Shown here in pieces: positions 1 to 12,300 of a stretch of 64,000 bases of DNA. The position numbers and the translations under genes were made by a program. The notes below the pieces were generated by a model that saw only the letters and a list, made by a program, of their open reading frames with translations, was not told the DNA's origin and made no database searches. Origin of the DNA: Breviolum minutum Mf 1.05b.01 (lineage: Eukaryota; Sar; Dinophyceae; Suessiales; Symbiodiniaceae); the NCBI GenBank assembly GCA_000507305.1, contig DF239028.1, forward strand, positions 186,001-250,000, in the 5' to 3' direction. Each line of letters starts with the position of its first letter. Within the stretch, counting starts at the first letter, position 1.

Positions 1-59
1 NNNNNNNNNNNNNNNNNNNNNNNNNNNNNNNNNNNNNNNNNNNNNNNNNNNNNNNNNNN
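1..59. other. Assembly gap
   Basis: Fifty-nine N at the window start. One further single N lies at 45814 inside the long simple repeat. Confidence 0.99.
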
Positions 60-94
<35 letters not shown>

Positions 95-120
95 CAGTTA
101 GTCAACTAGTCAGTTAGTGA
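60..120. repeat. GTTA tetranucleotide repeat
   Basis: Perfect GTTA units decay rightward into GTCA and GTGA variants. The array abuts the N gap, so its true length is unknown. Confidence 0.9.
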
Positions 121-361
121 GTTGGACAGTTGAACAAGTACTCAATGTTTTTGATCTGACATCTGTGACTCACAACAACGAATGTTTCCTATAGGTTTTA
201 TATTTTTGAAACTTCCGCCACCGCCTCGTGCGGCTCTACTGGTATTGTAATTATTGTCCAATTCCAGATTCAACAAATACAGGTACAATTTGTTTTGCAA
301 GTATTTTTCCAGTGAAAAAACAGCATGGATCTTCCCACATAGAAACCGGACCTGGTTTCAG

Positions 362-456
362 GGTAAAGGTGGTGTGGATTTCAGGGCCGATGACCTGATG
401 AAACCTTGCCCCATCATGCCCCTTCGCCAAACGTGCAGGCCAAGTTTCGGTCACAG
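362..456 (+). CDS. Probable internal exon, unknown protein
   Basis: The segment is bounded by a pyrimidine-rich acceptor (CTGGTTTCAG|G) and a donor (CACAG|GTGCC) and is open throughout. It starts in phase 0 and ends after two bases of a codon. It contains the readable stretch GGVDFRADDLMKPCPIMPLR. No family is recognised. The antisense strand is also open here but has no fitting splice signals. The exon could belong to a gene running off the left edge or to one that continues beyond the viral/LINE insertion. Confidence 0.55.
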
Positions 457-697
457 GTGCCGGGTTTTTACAGTTTTTTTGTTGTTTATATAAGCGTAGC
501 TGTATGAAGGCTGTATATGTATGAATTCCCTTGGGCAAGGGCGATGTTTTCCATGGACATAAAGTATGAGAGATATATTATTTATATATATATATATACA
601 GTATACAGGTCCATGAAGTTGGATGAAGAAATTGGGGAGAAAAGAGTAACCATAGCAAGTCATGTTATGTTTTTTTTTGTGTTTGGGGGACCGGTAG

Positions 698-1035
698 GAT
701 CAATACATGCATACATCTTCGCACGTCGGTATTATGGTGTTTGGTCATCACAATTGTTCAAGAGACTTGACCATCTAAGCGAAGACCCGTTAGGATGTTT
801 TTTGGGCACTAAAACCAAGCATGGCCAGGTGGTTGGCAGCCCAAAGATGCATATTTCATTCTTTATTGACCAATAGTACTATTTGCCTTTTGACATATTT
901 TTTGAAGGGTATCCTGAGGCTGTATGCCTGCGAGGGTTTCCCGAAGAACTGATGAAGTTGAATTGAATTTGCTTCAACATGGCAATGCTCTCCACCAAGA
1001 CTGACAGGCGTCAGAAGAAGACCGGGAGGTTCGGT
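698..1035 (+). CDS. One or two possible exons, frame uncertain
   Basis: An open stretch at 698-828 reads ARRYYGVWSSQLFKRLDHLS and ends at a plausible donor (GGCCAG|GTGGT). A second coding-like stretch starts near 908 after TTGAAG. It is open in two frames, one reading GYPEAVCLRGFPEELMKLN to a stop, the other ending EVELNLLQHGNALHQD. An ATG at 979 opens a short third reading. I cannot decide between these readings and assign no function. Confidence 0.35.
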
Positions 1036-1039
1036 TTCG

Positions 1040-4000
1040 TGTTTTTTTGTTGGAGAAGGGGGTCAACAAAAACGTGACTATCATGGTGGGGAGACTAAGC
1101 TAACCCAAAATAAAAGGTGCTTTTAGTCAAATAGAGATGATGAGTTTTCATTGACAAGATGGCAGCACCTGGGCCAGTACTACTGGTACTTCAAGTCACA
1201 TTTTGGTGACTTTTAAGGGCTTTCTCTGGTTGTGCCACTGAGTGAGTGCTATCAGAGCCCAAGCGTGCCACTTAACAAAATTCCTCACAGGAATTATTTG
1301 ACTTTACACCAGGGTAAAAGTAGATGGCACAGTTACCATGTATTGGTTTATATAAGCCCTGTATTAACCTACCTTTTGGGGCTTTTGGGGACTGTGCCAT
1401 GTACTTTGACCATGGGGTAGATCTGGCCAATTGTCAATCTTATGTGTGGCTATTTACATATTTCGTGAATTTAAGATGGTGCCCCAACAACAGCGCAGTC
1501 ATAAGAACCACATATATTCCTTCTCAACCCCTCCGAAACATCAACATTGTAGGGCTATGTTCTGTGAAGGAATATGCCATTACTAGGATACAAGATCATT
1601 TGTCAATGGCATCATTCCGGGGAGGTCCCAATTAGTAATAATTAATAATATATATATAATAGTAGAATTTTTCTTTGCATACACACATGTATTGAATATG
1701 AGTCAGGAGTCATGATTCTCACTGTGCATTTCAACCTCTATAATATGTTCAGATATATAGTAACATATATATATATATCTATATGTGTCCACATTTTGCT
1801 CAAGACAGATGTGTCACCTTTGCCCGCTTCAAAAAAAGGACGTTTCCAGACTGGTGAACCTTCATTGGCGAGCTTCACAAGCACCACCTGAGGAGCCTTA
1901 GTTTCATATGCCTGGGAAAAAGGATGGAGGAAATCATCGACTCAGAAATTCTTCAAGAATTAATCCTAGAGACTCAGGTAGAGACTCCAGATATATTTTT
2001 TTTAAGTTGAGGTGATATATTATACTCCGATAAACTAACATAGGCCATGGAATATCCACCATTTTTCCCTGGTAAACGCCATCAAAATGGTGGGATATAC
2101 CATGTTAATTGTTAGTTTACAGGAGTGTAATGGGAATTTTTAAGGGTACCTCACCAATGCTAGCCCTAAGGAGTTGAAAGTTGTTGGTAGTGAACCTTTT
2201 GGCTTCTTAACCTTTTTTTTCCCCTATAGTGGCCCTATAGCTGTGCGAAACAGATTTGGTGAGAAGTTTTTTTTGTTTTTGGCAGCTCTCCCACCAAACA
2301 TAGGGCGGCCTTGTTTCAAGTAAATTGGTGAGTTTCATTGAAAGATATTATTGGAAGGATTGAACTCAAATGCCCGAAGGTGAAATATGAAGAAATTCGC
2401 ACAGATGCGTGAAACTAGTACAAAGCAAGGATTCAGAAGACAAAATTACCCTTGAAGCACTACAAGAATACTAAGTTTGAATGGGGCAGTAAAGGGCAAC
2501 CTTTCTGGAACAATTACTAGCATACCTTCTTAGAGGCAATAGCTTGTATATCCCTCAAGAAGCCTGGATTTGCCTTGTATGCGATATAACAGGGTGCTTA
2601 AAAAACAAGTGAGAAGCTGGCAATGATAGATGTTTCCATCTTCAAAAGTAAAGCCTCTTTAGAACCAATCAGTTTGTTGCCAGGAAACAGAGATCTCTGT
2701 TGGAAAAGATGGGTGACTTGCGGCATAGAGAATTGAGTGGCATATGGTGAGACCCTTGAAAACAAATACCTGGAATCTGAACATGATGTGTTTGAAAAGG
2801 GAAGAGCATTTGTTTCGATGTTGGGCGAGGTTTGTTTATCATTTATGTTGGAAATATTGGCACCGTGTGGTGCATATTAAATATTATACATTGAATAATA
2901 GGTTTAATGAAATTCAATGTCTGCTTGCACACTTCAACTTTGTTTCTTATATTGTTTGCACGTTAGTCACTGTATTACCATATATCCCAGGTGCTCCATA
3001 TATTCATGTTTCCATTTCCGACCAATACAACAGTAGCCTTGTGTCAATGTAACATGTCGGAAACGGTTCTCCAGGGCTTCAAAGTGAAATACCAATCCGA
3101 GAGTGTGATTGTAGGTAGTGGATGTATCTGTGGATACCTTCTGTTTTGTGTATCATGTGGACATATTACCCGTGAATCTTTGTGTTTGGAGTGTCTTGCA
3201 TGTGTATTGCATATTTTGCAGTTGGCTTTACCAATGTTAAATGCATATCATTGTTAAAATGATGTTTGATGATTGATGATTGATTTTCCATACAGGCAGC
3301 GTGCATGAACACCTGTAGAATCAGCACCTGCCATGCAGATGTCTTTCTACAAAAACGCAATATTGCTGTCTAAGATTTGCGGACCATAAAAACCATTGGG
3401 TTCCGTAGTAAAATAAAGGATTTCCATTGCAATAGATTTGTTGGCTTCCTAGATTAGTGTGTTGTGTCACAGCGCTGGCTATTTTTTGTTGAAGGCGCTG
3501 CAATATTGACATGCACATTTCATAGTTGTAACATCATGTACGTACTCATGGTGGTTGAGGTTTTGCAACAATCCGTACGGGTGCGTCGTTCAAACCTTTT
3601 GTGTGACATCATTGTGCTGCGGATAGCAGTAATGCTGCACCAGTTAGTTGAAGCATGTCAAGAAAGACACAATATTACAAAATACACATATAAAAGCCTA
3701 GCAAACATGGATAAGCACGGAAGAGTTGTCCATCAACAGTTGCTGCAGGTTTTCTTCCATCAACAGTTGCAACCCATGTTGGGAATCAGCCTGTGCTTAC
3801 CGCATCCGTCTCTTGTACCTCAGGTACCTGCAGTGTATGTCCAACCTGATGGAGAGGCAGAGAACTGAGGGATAAGACATGATGAGACATGTTGTTCTTT
3901 GAAGTGCTACAGCTACTGACTGTAGACACTTTATCGGACCTTGTTAAAGGGGGAAACTAATTACAGTACGCAGATGTTGTTTTGCATGTTGCTATGCAAT

Positions 4001-4550
4001 CGAAGCAAATATCATTCGTTGTGCTTAATTTGTATCAGATCCTACTCGCCGTTGATCTCAGGTGGAGCATGGATCGTGCTGATCGCATGAGGCATGTCTT
4101 TTTTTCGGGTCGCAAGGGGGTTGGAAGGTGCCAGTTTGTAAGCACTTACCCCGCCAGAAAGTGAACGAATGTCCCCTGAAAAGGGACCATGTTTTAAAAG
4201 GAAATGTTCATCTTCCAACCATCAGGGGTGATATTAGTTTTCAGAGGGTAGTGGGTCTGTATGGAATCTTCTGAATTTCAATTGAGTCGCTGATGTAGCC
4301 AAGCCCCCACTTTGCTAGATGACTGAGCTAATGAATGCCGAAACCAAAAAGGATTGGATGTTACTTCTTGTTTTGGCAGGTTGTGAGCCCAGACCTCACA
4401 GGGGCGATTCTAGCAAAATGAAATTAATGAAGAATTGATGAATATTTCCTATTAGTTACTAGCGAATCATGGGACTTCGTTGTGGGCTCAGGAATGACAG
4501 AGATCATAGTATTTAGCTGTATAAATTATAAATATGCGTGTATGTAAATA
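1040..4550. other. No convincing gene
   Basis: AT-rich sequence with short chance ORFs only. The longest (3464-3868, plus) lacks splice context and has no coding flavour. A TA-rich stretch lies at 1650-1790 and one inverted repeat at 2022-2129, listed separately. Confidence 0.6.
2022..2129. repeat. Palindromic MITE-like element, family C-like
   Basis: Two arms of about 45 bases are near reverse complements. The left arm carries TAAACTAACATAGG and the right arm GTTAGTTTACAGGAGTGTA. The arm ends resemble those of the copies at 34516-34620 and 33502-33625. Confidence 0.75.
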
Positions 4551-4564
4551 TTTTTTTACTATTT
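4551..4564. repeat. Left copy of candidate target-site duplication
   Basis: TTTTTTTACTATTT here matches TTTTTTTATTATTT at 9083-9096 in 13 of 14 bases. The pair flanks the viral L fragment plus the LINE, as a target-site duplication from one integration would. The sequence is T-rich, so chance similarity is possible. Confidence 0.45.
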
Positions 4565-4599
4565 GTATATTTGGCTAAAGTCTTCTCATGATCCTTTGA

Positions 4600-6660
4600 T
4601 CTCATCTCTTGGAGATGGAAGACTTTGAATCGAGTCAACTTCCTACGACACTTGATCGCCACCTTCAGACAGCGATAAGACCTGATTTGCCTCTGGTGAT
4701 ACTTGAGAAGCTCACAGGAGCGAGCGGCAAAGATATAGACCCTGATGTTTCGGCCACCGTAGACTTGCTTATAAGAAGAGGCACTCCGGAAAAATATGTG
4801 AGCAAGGTCAGGCTGCTAGACCCAAGCCGGTACGGGAAGCTTTGGACGCCAGGCCTATTCAGCGAAACCTCTGTCATCAGGATCATTGAGGGGATGAGCG
4901 CAGCTGCTGATGTGGCCTCGAGCATCACAAAGAGCTTGTCATCAGCAAACGTCAGCTTCACTGGTTTCAGCGGTTTGGAGAGGGAGGCCAATTGCGAGCT
5001 TGTGTCGACAGCGTTGGCGGCCGAGATGTCTAGTTTCGCCACCAGTCAGGACATATCAAGGGAAAGGCTTGACACAAAGGAGCTTTTGGCGAAGATATCA
5101 AGAAAAGAGATCAACAGCGACCATTTTGTCATAGGTTTGAGGACGAAGGAGCGAGAACTTGCTATAAGACTAAGATGCTATGCGGTGCTGACTTTGGAAA
5201 TGAGGACATGTTTTGTTCTCACTGAGAAGAACATAGCGGAGTCAGTCTTCCCTATCTTCGACTACCAGACAATGACGTCAAGTGAGTCTCAAGTGTCTTG
5301 GCGGCTGATGTCTCTGGAGACAGCCGAGCAGCTTTCGCTCCCGGCTCATGGAGCAGCTTACTATAGATGTCATTTTCTATCTCGACTTTAGCAAGTGGAA
5401 TTGGAATTTGAGATTCAACTCCAACAACACGGTTCCCCTCATGAAGTGGTTAGATGGTTTCTTTGGCCTCGACGGTGTACATGACTTCACGCATGAGTTC
5501 TTTGACAGAGACAACCCTTCTGGCCTAGGCACTGTTTACCACTTTCACTTAGGCGGAATAGAAGGGTTGAGGCAAAAGGGCTGGACAACTGCCACCTTCG
5601 CCGTCATCCTGGAAGTCTGCGACAGGTTGCGGTGGAGGGCGTCACTCACGGGTGAAGGTGACAACCAAGCGGTTATAGCTCTCCATCACACTTCCCGACG
5701 GTGTGCTGCCGCAAACAGCTCCTGGGCACGCACCCAAAATTCATCACTGATTCCCTGACCAAGTTCTTTGATGCCCTGAGAACAAAGTTTAGCGACCTAG
5801 GTCTTCCTTTCAAGAACCCGGAAACCTGGCTATCCAAGGCCAGTTGGATATACAGCAAGGAATGGGTAGCGGCCTCCTTCCGATGGCCTTTAAAAGGTCT
5901 ACCCGGATTCAATCAGATAGCAACGATATACCGTCCCTGACCTCGGCGCGTGTCTTTCTACCGCGTGGACGTCTGCCTTGGCAGTGTCACCTCAAAGGGC
6001 TGGGTCCCTTCCATCCATACGTTGTGGCTGGTGGTCTTGTTTGACACGTGAAGAGGTCGCCAGTCTCAGGGAGGTCCACGACAGGATGTTGAGAATCATC
6101 AATGGAAGACAGTCTGCATCAGCAGCCAAGCTTTACCTGTTGGCGCCGACAGTGTTGGGAGGCCTGGTTTCCATCCCTTACCTGCACATGCTCTATAGAG
6201 GGCACCCTGACCCGCTCACAGAGGCCCTCTCGAACACTGAGGCAAGGGGGCTCATGGGGCTCATAGAGGGCGAGGTGCGTTGGCCGTTGGTGGCCGAGAA
6301 CTTAGAGCCTCTGCACCTCAAGGGGCGGGTCGTCAGCGAGCAGCCTCACTCCCCTGAGAGACAGCATAATGGAGGAGTTGAGCTCACCAGGTGCCGTGAA
6401 CAACAGCAATCTATAGCAGGGATGTTTGACAAAGAGGTGTCGGACCAGAGAGACGTCGTCCTCGACGCCTTGTCCAGAGTTGAACCAAGGAACCCGAGGT
6501 CCCGAGGTTGCTATCTGAGCTTTTCTTGAGAACGGTCCCGCAGGTGGATAGGTTTATCGCGAGTTCGCAAACACCAGATCTCTGACGAAAATGATCACTT
6601 CGGGAAGCGAGACAATCTCAAGGATTATAGATGTCGGGGCCAAGCATCTAGGAAGCTTGG
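4600..6660 (+). pseudogene. Endogenous mononegavirus-like L polymerase fragment
   Basis: A broken copy of the large (L) RNA-dependent RNA polymerase gene of a nonsegmented negative-strand RNA virus. The first open block (4609-5391) covers the region before the polymerase motifs and includes the KERELAIRLR and QTMTSSES segments. The next block (5348-5758) holds motif A (DFSKWN, 5384-5401), motif B (GGIEGLRQKGWT, 5552-5587) and motif C (GDNQ, 5657-5668). Later blocks keep the ETWLSKASWIYSKEW segment (about 5820-5870) and the LGG...YRGHPDPLTEA segment (about 6155-6230). L-like residues continue to about 6650. At least four frameshifts and several stops break it, so it cannot make L. The N-terminal third and everything past the polymerase core (capping and methyltransferase regions) are missing. 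Motif B is closest by eye to rhabdovirus-type L, but the virus family needs a tree. Confidence 0.9.
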
Positions 6661-6666
6661 CAATCC

Positions 6667-9060
6667 TGGGTCCGTGATACTTGGGCACTTAACAGCAAAA
6701 AAATCTATCAGCTAGTAAAATGTAAATTCGTTGAACCTTTCACTTGTCTTCAACATGACGGTGGTCTTGTTACTGACCGAGGACGGATAGATAAATTACT
6801 ACAAGAGGCCTGGAACCCTATTCTTGCTCAATATATCTAAATATACTACTGGTGAAACCAAAGCTGAGGAGTGCAATGCTACCTTCGCTCTCGCTCCTGG
6901 GACTAGTCCTCCCCTTCTCGTTTCCACGACTTACGCTTGATGATCTTCCATATGTTCTACGTAAAAAATTGAAAACTAATACTGCTACTGGCCTTGATGG
7001 ATGGCGGCCCCACGAGATTAAGAGCCTCCCAGATTGCCTCCTGTCTGCGCTTCTTGATGTCTATACACTCTGCGATATAGGGCGCTTCCCTTCCTCCTTT
7101 TATTATTCCTACACTACTCGGATTCCTAAAGGTCTCGCTCGTACACCCCTTAGTTTGCGGCCTATTACTGTTTTGCCAGTTCCCTATAGAGTGTATGCCC
7201 GTCTTCGTTGTCAAACTTTTCTTAAATGGCAGGCTCCTCACAGTTCGCTTTCTGTAAGGGCCGTAGTACCACCAGTCTCAATAGTCACCTCTCTTTTGAC
7301 CTTCTTTCTCGTTATCAACAATGCGGCTGCTTTGCTGGACTTCAGTTTGATTTTGCTAAAAGTGTTTTGATTCCATCCCCTATTCCGCTATTTGGTCTAC
7401 GTTAAAGCATTATGGATGCGACCCTATACTTTTGTTACCTTATTCGCTCATTTGTACAGAAATATTTCATGTTGTTTTCGCTACGCAGGTTGTATTGGTC
7501 TTGGGTTCTTTTTAGTTTGCTACTAACGAGTGACTATAGATGGTGACCCTTTAAGCGTGGTTATTCTTAATTGTCTTCTGTGTCCTTTAGTTCATAAGTT
7601 GTCCACTATTGGCGACTTGTCAGTTTATGCCTTCGCTGACGACCTAGTCGGTTGTGTCTTCTTCTTCAAAAGCTTCGTTTGTTGCCTATACTGTGCTTCG
7701 TCAATTCAGCACGTCTACTGACCTTCATCTTAACCTTTCTGAGTGCCAGTTGTGGACAAAGGTATATAGTCCTTATGGCCAATGCCCTTCAGATTTTGAT
7801 CAGTTTACCTTTTGTTTCTACCCTTTTCTCCTTGGGTCCCCCATAGATATTGGAGTCCCCTATGAAGATTCCTTTTGTAAGCTTGACAACGCTGTACTTA
7901 CTCGGGCAAAGAGAATCGCTAAATTGCCTTTGCCGTATGTCGTCTCCTATAGGCTCTTTACTTCCCTTGTTGCGTCGTGCTATAATCATTATGCACTTTC
8001 TGGTGATACGAGTCCTTCCCGAAATTTTTCTCTCAAGCATGCTATTACTTCAATTTTGGTGCCTAAAAAGAAGTCGCTGGGTTTGCCGTGAGGCTCTTTA
8101 TTGTCTAGTTACACCAGGTCACCTTCTTTCCCCCCATCTTTTCTTAATTACCGGCATATTATCGAATATCTTTTGTTTTTTGGACGGACTACACCAAATC
8201 AACGTGCTCATTTGTCGCAAATGTGGAATGATACCATTTCTGTACGATGGGGTCCTTTTTGGCGTTTACGTTCAGCAGCCAAACACCTTGGTTTTACATT
8301 TGAAGACCCTTTTGTGTTTACTGTTCACAACAATGCGTATTCGGTTGATGAAGATCTTCCATCTCTTAAACATATTGTTCGTGATTCATACCGGCAATTT
8401 TACTTAGCTAGAGCTTCCCAACGCCGACAAGACTGCCATGGTCAAACAGCCCCCATAGATGTTTCTCTCACGCGGACCTTTTACCTATCAGTTAACAACC
8501 CATTACATCAATCTATACTTCGTCATGTTCTTATTGGTTCTCTTGACCACGCCCATCGTCTTTTTAAGTCCAATCTTTCCTCTCGCCCTACTTGCCCCCA
8601 CTGTCAAACTTGTGATGAAACAGCTGAACATATTTTTTGGTACTGTACGCGATGGGCACACGTTCGAATTCAATACCCTATTTTAATGAGATTGTTTAGC
8701 CTTATAGGAACTCAATGGCCAGACTGTTTTTTTCATTGTGGTTGGATTGAACAAAATTTGCAATATGGGATTTCACTTCTTGACAATGTAGGACTATCTT
8801 ATTCCGTTACTACTTTTGTTCATGATACCCATGATATGTATTTCAATATTCTTTTAGCCCGTCATGCCGCTTGTTCTACGTTCCACTCCACTCACACCAT
8901 GCCATCATCCTCACAGACCCCTTACCCCACAAACTATCCCGTCTTCTCCCTCCTTTTGTGTACAGCTGCCAGGAGATGTTTCACCTATTTCTTTATTTTC
9001 TAGTCCAGGTTGAAACAACCTTCGAAGCCCGTCATCAGTGCGCCAAAAAAAAGAATATAG
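6667..9060 (+). mobile_element. 5'-truncated non-LTR retrotransposon (LINE), degenerate
   Basis: Remains of a LINE open reading frame. It enters at a linker typical just upstream of the reverse transcriptase (about 6667-6840, ending in LLQEAWNPILAQY). Reverse transcriptase follows: GLDGWRPHEIKSLP near 6990, LRPITVLPVPYRVYARLR near 7158-7210, and the catalytic FADD near 7633. A C-terminal zinc finger, CPHCQTCDETAEHIFWYC, lies at about 8593-8646. Frames change several times between 6840 and 7660, and an in-frame TGA sits at 8089-8091 inside an otherwise continuous 7654-9003 frame. No endonuclease domain is present. Viral L sequence occupies the place where it should be. The 3' end is A-rich and runs into an AT repeat. 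It is a dead copy, on the same strand as the L fragment. Confidence 0.88.
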
Positions 9061-9082
9061 ATATATATATATATACATGTTG

Positions 9083-9096
9083 TTTTTTTATTATTT
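9083..9096. repeat. Right copy of candidate target-site duplication
   Basis: Matches 4551-4564 in 13 of 14 bases and follows directly after the LINE 3' tail and its AT microsatellite. Confidence 0.45.
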
Positions 9097-9396
9097 CGTA
9101 GTTCACCTCCCGATGCTGTTCCCATGTTCTTTGCATGTACCCACTTGGGGCTTATTTGTGGAGAACAGAAAAGTCCTCAATTTGTGATCTTTCAAGTGAC
9201 TCCAAATCCCGAACCCGTTGGGGACTTGGGGGTCGAAAATGCAAGCCCAAAAGGGTATGTGGAGCCCCATTAGGGATTTTAGACAAATTAATTCATCAAA
9301 CATTTTTCAAAACATCGCCTTCAATGAATCAGATGGAATCCATCTCTTCAAGTCTTAGCTGCTTATTGATGGATGATAGGGAGATGGGTGTATCAG

Positions 9397-12300
9397 TGTA
9401 TCAACCTACTCCCTCTAATACGAATGGGAACCTGGAACGGAGATACCTCCCCGCGACGAGGCAAAATATTCAGAGTTTTGAGGATCGCAGCTCGGTGGAG
9501 GCGATTTCCAGCGGTTTTGGGCAATGTTGAGGGATTTTGTAAAGGAAACCGGAAACCAACAATTGGTGAAATTGTTCTTAAAGGTTACTTCTGATTTTTG
9601 TTTGTGATTTCAAGAAGGTCCTGTTTGAGATTGTTTGAGTGCATCCTGATTAGTATAGGTGACATTATGGTGACATTACATCTCAAATCCATTTGGACAA
9701 ACTGCAATAGAGACCAGGTTGAAACGGAGGGAATCGGCCAAAAAGGGCCTAAGCGGAGTGCTTGGTTTGTTTTTTCGATTTACCGTCCACGATCTACAAA
9801 TGTGGTATGATATGGATCCTCAAGCGGGCCATCTACCTACCTTACAATGTAATGAGTTGCAGCAACATTACGCGATCCATTTTCACTGTGACATACGAAA
9901 TAGTTTTATTTGCCTACATATTTGCCATAGACTCAGAGACATCGCCCATGCGCAGGTAAATTCATGTCATCCCATGTCATCCTATAGTGTTACATCATAC
10001 TGTATCATGTCATTATGATATCAATATCATTTCATATTTTATCATATCCGATCATATCATATCATACATGAAGACTCTTTTCACATCATATCCACCATAA
10101 AACCCATAGGTCGACCTTTTTTCCATCTCTTTTCAAATCAGCTGAATTCATACACTGTATATTTTTGGGGTGAAGGACTTCAATGGAGAACACTGACATG
10201 CCAGAATATGTCTGACCGGTTCACCAGTCGGTTCACCAGGCAGAGCGCCATGACTCGGGTGCATCATCCACACCTGTTCACCGACGGCGGCGGAAGACAG
10301 CTGCTTGGCGATATGTCGATGGGTCTTTGGGGTCTTAGGCTTGGAGATAATTGTTGCATTGGTCATTGATGAGTTGGCAAGAAGTGATGGTGATGGAGGT
10401 GCACTACAAAAAGACAAAAAAAAGAAGTCAATATAACTCTGTCATGGGAACAGTAGATCATTATCATATCTATACATGTGATTTCATTTAATCCATGTCA
10501 ACCCCTTGCAAAGAGTGCCGGGTTTTGACCCCTAAAGTCATGGAGGTCTTCAATGCCATCAATGTGGTGCCCATACCGGAGATTCCACAAAATCAGCTGG
10601 AAGATTTCTTTCAAGCCAAAGCTGCCACGTTGCTTGGAATTTTGTTTCTGGGTTGGTGGATTGGACAGTTCGGTGTGCCGTGCCTTGGTCCTAGGTGTCT
10701 AGGTGTGATGTGTGACTTAGTTGGAAAGAGATGTAATGAGTTTTTGGTGACTGCAGGATTGAATAGATTCGACTTGCAGTGAGAGTTTTCTTGAAATGTT
10801 TGAAACATGTATCAATGACGACTTTGATGATGAGGAACATGATCACAATAGTCAATAAAATTTTCACTAATCAACTGTTGTCACCTCAACTTATATATGG
10901 TGATTCCGCAATCACTAGCTGTTGATTCAGTTGCACTGCCAACGAAGCCAAAATCAGCCCAGGTTTGATATCGGTGCTCGTTCGAATTCCACTGATGTGG
11001 GCGATGTGACTTCATTGATCGTGCCTTGGCTGGTTGAAACAAGAACATCACCAGAAGTGGTGCAAAATTATCCATGGTATGATATACATGTTTTTTTCAA
11101 TATTATAGACCTTTGGACCCCAAAACCATGAAAAATGAAGGTTTTAGGCCCTCAAAATATGGGTCATAACCCCTAAAAATGAAGGTTTTGGGTTCCCATG
11201 GGAGATACTATATATATTATATACCAATCATGTAACGTTTATATTTGTAAATGTATTTTTGTTTTTCAATATCTACAAGCCAGCTGTAAGGGACTTCGAA
11301 TCCTCTGATCATCCCAGAAAATTTTTCCGGAGAACCAGGAACCAGCTGGGATGGAATCAAAGACCACCATTTCTAGTGATATTGGCTACATCAGTATCAA
11401 CTAATGAAGGATTTTGTCTATCCCCACCGTCTGGTAAACTAGCGAATTGCACCTGAAAATTGATGGTTGGAAGACTAGTTGCCTTTTGGGAAGGTCAATT
11501 TTCTGGGGCTACTGTTAGTTTTAGGGAGGGTCATGGAGGATTTTGTCCATTTCCATTGTTTTGTATGTGTTTTGTCAAAATCGTTGACCAGAAAAAAAGC
11601 AGACGGTAGTTCAAGTAGCAGGATTTTTAGCAAAGGGAAGGCCTCAAAATTCAGTTTGATTCATCATTTTATGCTATATGAATCGTGCTGGCCTGTAATA
11701 CTCGGTGTTTTTTTCCAGAATTTGTATGATTAGACGATTTGGTTGGTGAGTTGCGCAGGCATCCTTTCAAGCAAACTGGTACCATCTCGCGAGAAATCTT
11801 GATCGGAGTTTTGGGCCTGCTGTTGTCATGACAATCCGATGGTTTGAAGCACGTTCTATACGTCCACCTGTCCACCGCTTGGGTAAGAAATTTCACATTA
11901 CCAATGGTTCCTTGCAGGTTGGTGTTGGTCCAACACCCCTGCAATTTCCATGTTCAATAGGAAAACACAACACTTGAACAGTTCCTGTGAAATTGGATGG
12001 AATGAACTCGCCGGACAGTGACTTCCTTTAACCCATTGGAGACTTCCCCCAGCTTCACTGTTGCATTTGGTAGGGATCTCCTTCCCTCAAATGAAACGCC
12101 GATTTCATGATTTCGAGGTGAGTTTTTGGACCTTAGCCCACCATCCCCAAACAAAAAACAACTCCACCCGTGACATGACCACCGGAGAGACCCTGGGACC
12201 TGCCTGCACCAACCAACCAACCACCACAGGTGGATAGCACCCATCAACGAATCTTAGATTTGATGGTGCGCAGTGAAGCGATGCAACGACAGCGTGAAAG

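Noticed and set aside
3464..3868. 134-codon plus ORF
   Set aside because: No splice signals, mixed composition without coding bias, and part of it matches fragments of a family F repeat (CCATCAACAGTTGC).
10961..11076. M20 peptidase assignment for gene A from the STDVGDV motif
   Set aside because: Only seven residues match, and the exons around it show none of the other metal-binding motifs of that family.
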